A stretch of DNA of 52,148 nucleotides from Desulfocapsa sulfexigens (lineage in GTDB: Bacteria > Desulfobacterota > Desulfobulbia > Desulfobulbales > Desulfocapsaceae): contig DQTH01000082.1 in the NCBI GenBank assembly GCA_015662865.1, positions 1-52,148 of the forward strand. The letters run 5' to 3'. The position numbers and the translations under genes were made by a program. This document shows positions 28,091 through 35,717 of the stretch, piece after piece (the first letter of the stretch is position 1; the number at the start of each line of letters is the position of its first letter). The notes under the pieces were generated by a model. The model was not told the DNA's origin, made no database searches, and saw nothing but the letters and a program-made list of their open reading frames with translations.

Positions 28091-29180
28091 CTTCCAGTAC
28101 CCCCTCATTCAGCTCTGATAATATGGCCTTTTCACTCTGTTCTTCAAACAGGGTAATCTGGGCGGAGTTAAATTTCAGCCCTACGTTTGCACCGGTGGTT
28201 ACAGTCTTGTCCGCCCTGATCCTGGCCTTAATCTGACCGTGGGCCGTGTTGAGAGTGATAATCTGGTTAGTACCCAGATATTCGCTTGCCAGCACTTCAG
28301 CCCGATAGGCACCGTCATCACTGAGAATGATGTGTTCCGGACGAATCCCCAGTACAAGACCTCCCTCATGGGCAGCTAATTGTCGAGGGACGTCAACGGT
28401 GTGTTCTCCAAGCAACACACTGGTATCATTTGGAGAAACTTTACCTGCAAATCGTAAAAAGTTCATTGACGGTGAACCAATAAAATTAGCTACGAACATG
28501 GTGGCCGGTTTGTCATAAATAATCTGTGGAGCACCAAATTGTTCAATTACGCCGTGATTCATCACCACAATTTTGTCACCCATCTGCATTGCTTCCAGCT
28601 GATCATGGGTCACATAAATCGTAGTGGCATTCATACGATCATGTAGCGCACGCAGTTCTTCTGCCATACGCTCACGAAACTCCACATCTAATGCGCCCAG
28701 CGGTTCATCCATCAGAAAGGCTTTAGGGTCACGAACAATAGCACGCCCAAGTGCAACCCGTTGTCGATCGCCACCGGACAGGCCCCCAACAGGGCGCTTC
28801 AAAATATCCTCAATTCCCAGAATTTTACTGACCTCAGCCAGCTTTTTATTGATCTGAGCACGTGGCATGCCTTCACTTTTCAACGGATAAATGATGTTAT
28901 TGCGCACATTCAGGTGCGGATACAGGGCGAACATTTGAAACACAAAGGCAATATCGCGATCTGCAGCAGGCTTACCCGAGACATCTTCTCCGTCAATATA
29001 GATTTTTCCGGAAGTGGGCATCTCCAGCCCGGCTATCATCCGCATCGTGGTGGTTTTGCCACAGCCGGACGGCCCAAGCAGCATAAAAAATTCGCCATCA
29101 CAGACCTTGAAAGATGATGCTTCCACGGCAGTGAAATCACCATAATCTTTTCGCAGGTTGTCAATTACTATTTCAGCCAT
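28083..29180 (-). CDS. Carbohydrate ABC importer ATPase, first subunit (MalK/UgpC/GlpS-like)
   Basis: 365 residues. MAEIVIDNLRKDYG opens the ABC domain; Walker A GPSGCGKT, Q-loop FQMFALYPHL, signature LSGGDRQR, Walker B FLMDEPLGALD and THDQ are intact. A TOBE domain occupies roughly 240-360. It overlaps the next ATPase gene by 8 bases and follows the small membrane-protein gene by 3 bases, so production of the subunits is tightly linked. Both ATPases keep every catalytic motif; neither is a degenerate copy. Confidence 0.92.
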   Translation of the reverse strand: MAEIVIDNLRKDYGDFTAVEASSFKVCDGEFFMLLGPSGCGKTTTMRMIAGLEMPTSGKIYIDGEDVSGKPAADRDIAFVFQMFALYPHLNVRNNIIYPLKSEGMPRAQINKKLAEVSKILGIEDILKRPVGGLSGGDRQRVALGRAIVRDPKAFLMDEPLGALDVEFRERMAEELRALHDRMNATTIYVTHDQLEAMQMGDKIVVMNHGVIEQFGAPQIIYDKPATMFVANFIGSPSMNFLRFAGKVSPNDTSVLLGEHTVDVPRQLAAHEGGLVLGIRPEHIILSDDGAYRAEVLASEYLGTNQIITLNTAHGQIKARIRADKTVTTGANVGLKFNSAQITLFEEQSEKAILSELNEGVLEDG

Positions 29181-29183
29181 GGT

Positions 29184-29372
29184 TCACTCCGGAAAGTGGC
29201 TGACGATAATGAACATCACCGTACCAACCAGCGTAACAATAAAAGAATAAGTGTAGGCCAAGAGGAAAAACGGTTGCATCAGCATCACCACACCAAGCGC
29301 GATCAGAATTGTTGCCAGCATTTCCCACGGACCACGGCGCAGGCGAAAAAGCCCGGAAAAAAAAGTCATCAT
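29184..29372 (-). CDS. 62-residue two-helix membrane protein inside the importer operon
   Basis: Starts with ATGATG overlapping the permease stop (ATGA) and ends 3 bp before the first ATPase gene, so it is fully embedded in the operon. After a short basic N-terminus (FRLRRGPW) it has two hydrophobic stretches, about 17-35 (MLATILIALGVVMLM) and 38-58 (LAYTYSFIVTLVGTVMF), with no soluble domain. Its length and place recall the small membrane proteins (for example DUF2160) encoded in glycerol ABC operons, but I cannot match its sequence to that family. It may be an accessory subunit of the permease. An alternative frame over the same DNA lacks this character. Confidence 0.7.
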   Translation of the reverse strand: MMTFFSGLFRLRRGPWEMLATILIALGVVMLMQPFFLLAYTYSFIVTLVGTVMFIIVSHFPE

Positions 29373-30310
29373 TTGCGCACAGCTCCAAATGTAATTCCAC
29401 GCAGTAAGTGTTTACGCAATAGAATGGTGAAAATCATAATCGGTAACAGAAAAATCGTAGTGCCTGCGGCCACGGCCGGCCAATCCAATCCACCAAAACC
29501 TATGATCGTAGGAATGAAGGGAGGCGCAGTCTGTGCATTACCGCTGGTCAGCAAAACCGCAAAGGCATATTCGTTCCAGGCAAAAATCAGACAGAAAATA
29601 GCAGTCGATGCAATTCCGGTGGCAGCCTGCGGCAATACCACCTTATAAAATGCCTGAAAACGTGTGTAGCCATCAATCAATGCTGCTTCTTCATATTCAA
29701 ATGGAATTTCATCAATGAATCCCTTGAGCAACCAAACCGCAAGACTAAGATTGACTCCTGTATAAAGCAGAATCATACCCAGCTTAGTATCAGACAGCCC
29801 CAATTCACGGAACATCAGAAAAATCGGTATTGCCGCAGCAATTGGCGGCATCATCCTTGTGGAAAGGATGAAAAACAACAAGTCTTCCTTGATCGGTACC
29901 TTGAAGCGCGAAAACGCATATGCTGCTAGCGTTCCGAGAGACACCGAAAGGAAAGTTGAACCAAAGCCGATTATCACTGAATTCAGAAACCGTTGACCAA
30001 ACCTCGATGGCCCCACAATGACCATTTGATGGCTACGTACCAGCTTGTCATACCACGTTGCAGGCGGAGGTGTCGTTGCAACCTGTTCTGAAGTCAGCCG
30101 GGTTTGGGAAGTGAAAAGATTCACGTATCCTTCCAGGCTGGGCGAAAATATAACTTTGGGTGGATAGGCTATCGAATCTGCTGAAGATTTAAACCCGGTC
30201 ATTATGATCCATACTAACGGCATGAGTGTTATCAGCGCATAAAGCGTAACCAATATGCCTGCGACCCACTTTTGACGTTTGGACGGAGTGGTTACGGAAA
30301 AATTGCTCAT
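29369..30310 (-). CDS. Carbohydrate ABC permease (MalG/UgpE family)
   Basis: 313 residues with about six membrane helices. The cytoplasmic EAA loop, FEYEEAALIDGYTRFQAFYKVVLP near residue 210, is clear and is the coupling site for the ATPase. The first extracytoplasmic loop is long (about 35-110), as in several CUT1 permeases with extended P2 loops. It overlaps the partner permease by 4 bases upstream and the small membrane gene by 4 bases downstream. Confidence 0.92.
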   Translation of the reverse strand: MSNFSVTTPSKRQKWVAGILVTLYALITLMPLVWIIMTGFKSSADSIAYPPKVIFSPSLEGYVNLFTSQTRLTSEQVATTPPPATWYDKLVRSHQMVIVGPSRFGQRFLNSVIIGFGSTFLSVSLGTLAAYAFSRFKVPIKEDLLFFILSTRMMPPIAAAIPIFLMFRELGLSDTKLGMILLYTGVNLSLAVWLLKGFIDEIPFEYEEAALIDGYTRFQAFYKVVLPQAATGIASTAIFCLIFAWNEYAFAVLLTSGNAQTAPPFIPTIIGFGGLDWPAVAAGTTIFLLPIMIFTILLRKHLLRGITFGAVRK

Positions 30311-31254
30311 CTTTCTTTCACCTTATTCAAAGCCTTGACATAGATCGAAGCCAGGCCAAACACGGTCACGAACAAAATCACCGCATAGGCTGAGGCATAG
30401 CCAGTTCGCCATTTTTCAAAGGCTTCACGCTTGAGGTTAATGGATGTCAACTCGGTGATGGAGCCAGGGCCTCCACCTGTCAGTTGCACCACCAGATCAA
30501 ACATTTTGAAGTTCTCAATGCCCCGAAACAATACCGCCAACATCAGGAATGGCAGTACCATCGGGATAGTGATTGTCCAGAATTGCCGCCACTTGCTGGC
30601 CCGGTCCACCGACGCCGCCTCGTACAGATAGTCGGGAATCGAGCGCAACCCGGCAAGACAGATAAGCATCACAAACGGCGTCCACATCCATGTATCAACA
30701 ATCACAATTGCCCAGGGAGCCAGAGACACATCACCGATCATCGAAAAACTCGACGAGTCAACACCAGTGAAAAATTGAACAACGTAGTTGAATAAGCCGG
30801 TTTGTGGATGATACAAAAATTTCCAGAAATTACCCACGACAGCTGGCGAAAGCATCATTGGCAGAACAATGATCGTGGTCCACATATCGTTACCCTTGAA
30901 CTTCCGGTTGATAAGCCAAGCCAGGGTAAATCCTATAAGCACCTGAAAAAACAGTGTCCAAAGCAGAAAATGTGCAGTGGCCTGCATGGTTTGCCAGATA
31001 TCAGGATCTGACAGAATACGCTCATAGTTCCGCAGCCCGATAAATTTGACCTCTCGACCAATCCGGTTGGCGCGGAAATTTGTGAAGCTCAGGTAAATCG
31101 TCCAGATCAACGGAAAAATATTGATAGCGAGCAGTAGAAAAATCGTCGGAGCCACAAATAACCAGGCAATACCACGATCCGACAACCCCCTGATACTGTT
31201 GGCAAGAGGCCTCGGCGTGACTTTGGCTGCACACTCCATCGGCGAAGAAGACAT
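30307..31254 (-). CDS. Carbohydrate ABC permease (MalF/UgpA family)
   Basis: 315 residues, about six membrane helices beginning at residue 30 (IAWLFVAPTIFLLLAINIFPL, split here as a typical first helix). The EAA loop is YLYEAASVDRASKWRQFW near 220. Together with the MalG-like partner it forms the heterodimeric channel. It starts 81 bp after the binding-protein gene, a common spacing that separates the abundant binding protein from the membrane genes. Confidence 0.92.
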   Translation of the reverse strand: MSSSPMECAAKVTPRPLANSIRGLSDRGIAWLFVAPTIFLLLAINIFPLIWTIYLSFTNFRANRIGREVKFIGLRNYERILSDPDIWQTMQATAHFLLWTLFFQVLIGFTLAWLINRKFKGNDMWTTIIVLPMMLSPAVVGNFWKFLYHPQTGLFNYVVQFFTGVDSSSFSMIGDVSLAPWAIVIVDTWMWTPFVMLICLAGLRSIPDYLYEAASVDRASKWRQFWTITIPMVLPFLMLAVLFRGIENFKMFDLVVQLTGGGPGSITELTSINLKREAFEKWRTGYASAYAVILFVTVFGLASIYVKALNKVKER

Positions 31255-31335
31255 GGCTTATCCTTTCAGGCTTTAGACAAAGAAAATTCCGAAACGGCCA
31301 GCCCCTACTCGCAGGGGCCGGCGCAGAAAAACGGC

Positions 31336-32655
31336 TTAGAGTTTACCTTCATCCTCGAACGTCTGGATCCAATCCTTGAGCAAGCCGTCAAGTGCCTCCT
31401 GGGCAGTTCCCTGACCCGCAATCACGTATTTATGTACGCGATCCTGCATCGCCAGCAGCAATTCGGCATAGGATGGCTCGGCCCAAAAGTCTTTAACAAT
31501 CGCCATCGAATCGAGAAAAGCCCGATTGTATGGCTGTTTGTCCGGGAAGGCAGGATCTTCTACAACAGCGCGTAGCGCGGAAGCTCCACCCATTGCTGTC
31601 CAGCGTTTCTGAATTTCCGGTTGGGCGAACCACTTGATATAAGCAAGAGCTGCATCCTTGTGTTCAGTATTGGCGACCACAGAGATTCCCTGACCACCCA
31701 GCTGGGCAAATTGTCCAGCTGGCCCGGGAGGATTGGCAAAATAACCGGTACGATCACCACCGACATTTGAATCCGCATTCATGCCAGGCCATACAAAGGC
31801 AAAGTTCATTTGCATGGCAACCTGTCCGGATTTATAAGCGTCGATATCTTCAGACATATACCAGTCAGAAGAACCTGGAGGGGTCCCGGTATTATACAGA
31901 TCTTTATAATACTCAAGCCCTTTCACTGCTCCGGCTGAATTCACAAAGCCTGACATATCATATGGTTTTTTGGGATTCTGGTATTCAAAACCGTAGTTGT
32001 AAAGCACATTAGTCACACCCATGGTGATACCTTCCGAACCTCGTTCAGTGTAAATCGCAGCACCATATACTGTTTTTCCATCGATCTTGCGGTTCTGGAA
32101 AAACTGCGCAATATCTTTCAGGTGCGCCAGACTGGACGGAACACCAAGATCATAACCATATTTTGCCTTAAATTCCTTTTGCAGTTCCGGTCGGCTAAAC
32201 CAGTCCTTGCGATAAGTCCAACCCACCACATCAGCATAAGCTGGCAATGCCCAGTAATTCGGCGTGTTCTTGGGCCATTCGGCATACCCGACCACAGTAG
32301 CCGGAATGAAATCGTCCATGCTTATACCTTCTTTTTCAAAGAAGTCGTTAAGTTTTATATATTGACCATTTTCTGCGGCACCGCCAACCCATTGGCTATC
32401 GCCAATCAGCAAATCACATAATTTGCCACCCGAATTCAGTTCGTTCAGCATCCGGTCTGCGAAGTTTGGCCAGGGCACGAATTCAAAATGCATCGTGTTA
32501 CCACTTTTAGCTTCATAATCCTTACTCAGCTCAACCAACGCATTAGCAGGATCCCAAGAAGCCCAACAAAGGGTCAGGTCTTCAGCAACCGCTGAAGAGC
32601 TTGAAACACCTGTCAGCGCAATGGCTGTCAACGCAAGTAAATTTGTCAGTTTCAT
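31336..32655 (-). CDS. Extracellular solute-binding protein (family 1) for a small carbohydrate
   Basis: 439 residues with a classical signal peptide (basic start, hydrophobic core LLALTAIALTGVSS, cleavage likely after AVA near residue 24). There is no lipobox cysteine, so the protein should be free in the periplasm. The mature part follows the MalE-like family 1 pattern (TLCWASWDPANALVELSKDY at its start, a hinge-type region near FWAEPSY). It delivers the substrate to the permease pair. GGAGGAAG provides a strong ribosome site at the start. Specificity cannot be read directly; the kinase in the operon suggests dihydroxyacetone, glycerol-like or tetrulose substrates. Confidence 0.9.
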   Translation of the reverse strand: MKLTNLLALTAIALTGVSSSSAVAEDLTLCWASWDPANALVELSKDYEAKSGNTMHFEFVPWPNFADRMLNELNSGGKLCDLLIGDSQWVGGAAENGQYIKLNDFFEKEGISMDDFIPATVVGYAEWPKNTPNYWALPAYADVVGWTYRKDWFSRPELQKEFKAKYGYDLGVPSSLAHLKDIAQFFQNRKIDGKTVYGAAIYTERGSEGITMGVTNVLYNYGFEYQNPKKPYDMSGFVNSAGAVKGLEYYKDLYNTGTPPGSSDWYMSEDIDAYKSGQVAMQMNFAFVWPGMNADSNVGGDRTGYFANPPGPAGQFAQLGGQGISVVANTEHKDAALAYIKWFAQPEIQKRWTAMGGASALRAVVEDPAFPDKQPYNRAFLDSMAIVKDFWAEPSYAELLLAMQDRVHKYVIAGQGTAQEALDGLLKDWIQTFEDEGKL

Positions 32656-32720
32656 ATTCTTCCTCCGGGTGAAATTTTCTTAACCACCGCATCACAAAGA
32701 AACGGCCTAGAATATTGGCA

Positions 32721-32749
32721 ATACTACATGAGGTGCGTACCTCAAGCAA
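32721..32749 (-). promoter_or_regulatory. Importer promoter with LacI-type operator in the spacer
   Basis: On the minus strand TTGCTT (32744-32749), 17 bases, TAGTAT (32721-32726). The palindrome TGAGGTGCGTACCTCA (32729-32744) has perfect 6-bp arms and the central CG step typical of LacI/GalR operators, and it fills the spacer almost exactly, so repressor binding would exclude polymerase. Confidence 0.65.
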
Positions 32750-32870
32750 AGGTTTTTTAAATCTTTTTTAACCATTCTCCAGAGAAACTGAAAGAATCCA
32801 TGACGTGATATACATAATATGTGTTATTAAAACAGAATGTTCCAGACTATTCCCAAGCAGCAAGTAATGG

Positions 32871-33896
32871 TCAGTGAATATTTTCGCGCGTTACAATTTC
32901 GATACGAATTTTTTCCTGAGACGGGTCAAAATTCAAGCCATCACATTTGGATCGAAGAACGCGCAGAGCACTGCGTACCAAATGGCCAACATTTTGTGTA
33001 ATCACAGCATCAATTTCTCCTTTGAGCAGGGATTGCTTTGTATGTAAGGTTAATTCATGGGCGATTGTCACAGTACTTGAGAAAAGCCCCGCCTTGCGCA
33101 GGGATTCAAGAAGAGCGGAGCTGGCAGACACAAACATATACACCCCGGAAATATTCAAATATACTCGCCTGGCTTGAGCTATTACTTTTCCGACTCTCAC
33201 CGGGTCTCCGTGGGTTTCCAAAGTCGGCAGCACTTCTACACCCGGGAATTGCTCACGCATAACAGCATCGAAACCGAGCCTGCGCTCAAGACTGTCGCGG
33301 GCCTGCATGGAGTGAGAAATCGTTAATACTCTCGCGTCGTCACAACATAAGAAGCGTCCCATCAACATAGCAGCTGTACGCCCGGCAGCTACGTTATCAA
33401 TACCGACAAAGTGATCCTGTGCCACAGGCGGTTGCCCGGAAACAAACGCCACCACCGCAATATTTCGATCACGTAATCGAACCATCGCATCGCGAACTTG
33501 GGGTGTTTCCTGCGCCATGACAGCAACTCCGTCAATGTCTTCCGGTGCAAACCGGTCAAGTATTCTGGCTGTCGCATGGGGGTCATTGATCGGAATCGAA
33601 TGTACTAAAATTCGGGTTCGATCAGTAATCTTGGCCGCCTCAACAGTGTCCAGGCTGTCACGTATGCTTGCAACAAACGGCCCTTGGCTTTCGGGTAATA
33701 AAAAAGCAAAGCGATAAACTTTGCGCCGTGCCAGATTAGCCGCCGAAATATCACGGACATATCCGATTTCCTTGATAGCCTGTTGCACCTTGTCATAGGT
33801 TACTTTCCGCACACCAGGGCGGTTGTTCAACACCCGGTCTACCGTCGCAAGGCTGACGCCCGCTACCTTGGCAATATCATAAACTGTTGGTATCAT
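32871..33896 (-). CDS. LacI/GalR-family transcriptional regulator
   Basis: 341 residues. N-terminal DNA-binding domain TVYDIAKVAGVSLATVDRVLNNRPGVR (3-29) with the hinge helix region following (ISAANLARRK), then a periplasmic-binding-protein-like sensor domain (about 60-335) resembling the RbsB-type group that binds small sugars. It lies directly upstream of the binding-protein gene in the same direction and is the obvious regulator of the importer through the operator at 32729-32744. The effector is likely the transported ketose or a derivative. GGAG five bases before the ATG supports the start. Confidence 0.92.
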   Translation of the reverse strand: MIPTVYDIAKVAGVSLATVDRVLNNRPGVRKVTYDKVQQAIKEIGYVRDISAANLARRKVYRFAFLLPESQGPFVASIRDSLDTVEAAKITDRTRILVHSIPINDPHATARILDRFAPEDIDGVAVMAQETPQVRDAMVRLRDRNIAVVAFVSGQPPVAQDHFVGIDNVAAGRTAAMLMGRFLCCDDARVLTISHSMQARDSLERRLGFDAVMREQFPGVEVLPTLETHGDPVRVGKVIAQARRVYLNISGVYMFVSASSALLESLRKAGLFSSTVTIAHELTLHTKQSLLKGEIDAVITQNVGHLVRSALRVLRSKCDGLNFDPSQEKIRIEIVTRENIH

Positions 33897-34066
33897 CCAG
33901 ACTCCGAGTTACTCCTTAGTGCAAGTTCTGATGTCGGTTGTCAATAAATGTCAAACAGGGACCACCCCCGATTGATTAATGGGGCGACTCCCTGCAGAAC
34001 CACTTCACTGTCCCTTATTTTCCAATATTACTCATTCAGCAAACGTCTGACTTGCAAAACTTCCTG

Positions 34067-34548
34067 CTACTCAGAAATTGAAGCCAAAGTGACAATTTTC
34101 GGTTCACGCAGGGATAAAATAATATCGGCCTTCTTTTTAATCCGCTGTATAATCGGCTTCAGATACGTTTATATGAGTGCCTCCCGAATATGGTCGAATT
34201 CCTTTTGGTGGATATAAAATATGGCATTCGTACACTTGTAATTTTTTCACAATGATCAGTATGAAAATGGGGATAGATCACTATATCAATATCTTCAGGT
34301 TCAATTTCCCACAGAGCCAAACCTTCCTCAAATGTGAGCCCCCTGCCAACGATTGCCTGTTCCCGATCATCTGACCTGATAAGATGCAGCTCACCGGTAT
34401 TAACAAATATGTTTTTGTCTACACCTTCGAGATACCAGCAGTAAATAGGAATAGTATATGACTAGCCATAATCATGCTAATAAGTCATCATACCTTTATC
34501 ACATACTTTTGTTCCCATTACCATGGGATGAAGAGCAAAAGCTGTTAT
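34067..34548 (-). pseudogene. Decayed metallo-beta-lactamase (AttM-like lactonase family) gene
   Basis: Conceptual translation of the minus strand shows a clear N-acyl-homoserine-lactonase-like MBL protein in pieces: MGTKVCDKGMMTY, stop, HDYG, stop, IPIYCWYLEGVDKNIFVNTG, GRGLTFEEGLALWEIEPED, then the metal motif degraded to PHFHTDHC. After a TGA the reading shifts to a short tail, IQRIKKKADIILSLREPKI, which matches the C-terminal ADIILPxHEPKI segment of the family. About 100 middle residues, including the second metal-binding region, are missing. The likely start is ATA at 34548 following GGAGAGG, suggesting a lost ATG. Two in-frame TAG codons, a frameshift and a deletion make this non-functional. 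It lies at the edge of the transferred-looking cassette. Confidence 0.8.
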
Positions 34549-34626
34549 ACACCTCTCCTACAGGAGTTTTTTCAGTACTTTATACCGGATCATTACTCAA
34601 CATTGCTATTTGTTTTCTCTACTATA

Positions 34627-34830
34627 CTAATAGCTCTTGTTAGCGAATTTTCCTCTCATCAGTTTTTCAGCAAACTGCTCAAAATCAACGATAGGTCTGC
34701 CGCCGGGATTGAAAGAGCCGGTCAGATAAAAAGATATGTAAAGGATATAGGTAATAACAACTACTCCGGAAACAAAATTAATCTGAGTGCGTTCCGTCAG
34801 AGTGGCTGTATATCTACAACAACTCAACAA
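34627..34830 (-). CDS. Possible small membrane protein coupled to the CinA-like gene
   Basis: 67 codons beginning with TTG (a second TTG at 34827 has AAGGAG at better spacing) overlapping the end of the upstream gene. It has one hydrophobic segment (about 19-40, FVSGVVVITYILYISFYL) and a polar tail FNPGGRPIVDFEQFAEKLM. I do not recognise it. The coupling and the orderly tail argue for a real gene; the rare start and short length argue against. Confidence 0.3.
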   Translation of the reverse strand: MLSCCRYTATLTERTQINFVSGVVVITYILYISFYLTGSFNPGGRPIVDFEQFAEKLMRGKFANKSY

Positions 34831-35570
34831 ATCTCCTTCCAGAACACACCCATTTTCTCAAGTTCATCCTTAAAAAAAGCACACCATTTCTGCAGTGTTG
34901 CCTGATTCTCATTGCTCAAATAAATCTCTGATTTAAACGTATTGTTTTCAAAAGACGGAAGGCACGAAAGATTCAGAGAATCCGGTATATTATTCATTAT
35001 ATCTATCAGCATTGTCTCACTGCATTCCGCAATAAAATTACAGCTGTATCTGACGTTGTTTTCCGGATAAAACTCATCCAGTATATTCACAATCATAGGA
35101 TGTGCCATTTCTGGAAAACCCGGTACAAAAAAATACTTGTCATCCAACTGAAAACCAGGCATTTTATTAAAGGGATTATGTACCAGTTTTGATCCTACCG
35201 GTAGATCTGCCATTTTTATCGGATGCGGAAAAGCTCTCTGGCCTATGCGATCAATAATAATTGTTTCTGCCTCTTTATGTCGCACAAGGCCACTCCCTGT
35301 GAAAGCAGCAGACGCAACCTCTCTTGTAAAGTCATCTGGTGTGGAACCAATACCGCCAAAACTAAACATAACACTGCGACTGTCAGTTTTTATTAGTACA
35401 AAAATATCATGCAATAATTGAGGATCATCTTTGATAACAAAGTTTGCCTTGTGTTCCCAGCCTCTTGAGACCAGTTGGTCATTCACTGTCTTGAAATGAC
35501 TGTCACTTCTTCTGCCGTTCAAGAGTTCTGTTCCAATTATGACACTGTAAAAGTTTGGGTTTTCATTCAT
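34824..35570 (-). CDS. CinA/MoaB-like molybdopterin-binding domain protein
   Basis: 248 residues. The fold motif of the MoCF (MoaB/Mog/CinA N-terminal) family is visible as IIGTELLNGRRSDSHFKTVN near the start and FSFGGIGSTPDDFTREVAS near residue 90, with GFPEMAHPM typical of CinA-type N-terminal domains. There is no C-terminal deamidase (PncC) domain, so it is the stand-alone form whose role is unclear; in CinA this domain hydrolyses ADP-ribose or NMN-related compounds. AGGAAA precedes the ATG at 35570. It is isolated from molybdenum cofactor genes here. Confidence 0.75.
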   Translation of the reverse strand: MNENPNFYSVIIGTELLNGRRSDSHFKTVNDQLVSRGWEHKANFVIKDDPQLLHDIFVLIKTDSRSVMFSFGGIGSTPDDFTREVASAAFTGSGLVRHKEAETIIIDRIGQRAFPHPIKMADLPVGSKLVHNPFNKMPGFQLDDKYFFVPGFPEMAHPMIVNILDEFYPENNVRYSCNFIAECSETMLIDIMNNIPDSLNLSCLPSFENNTFKSEIYLSNENQATLQKWCAFFKDELEKMGVFWKEIC

Positions 35571-35717
35571 TTTTTGATTTCCTGTCCAATATTGAGCTAC
35601 CCACTCTATCCGTAACTATTTTATTAAATTGGAAGTTTATCGAAAGAAAAATTTATCGCGATGCTATTTGAATAATCGGGTTGAATACTGTTCCTGAGCA
35701 GAATCCTAAGAATCAAG

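Noticed and set aside
25050-34000. tRNA-Arg as an attachment site of an integrated island
   Set aside because: I found no second copy of the tRNA 3' end by eye and no integrase gene; the cassette may be acquired, but not visibly by tRNA-site integration.
34067-34548. Reading the two in-frame TAG codons of the lactonase remnant as pyrrolysine
   Set aside because: The same gene also has a frameshift, an internal deletion and a lost start codon, so plain decay explains it better.
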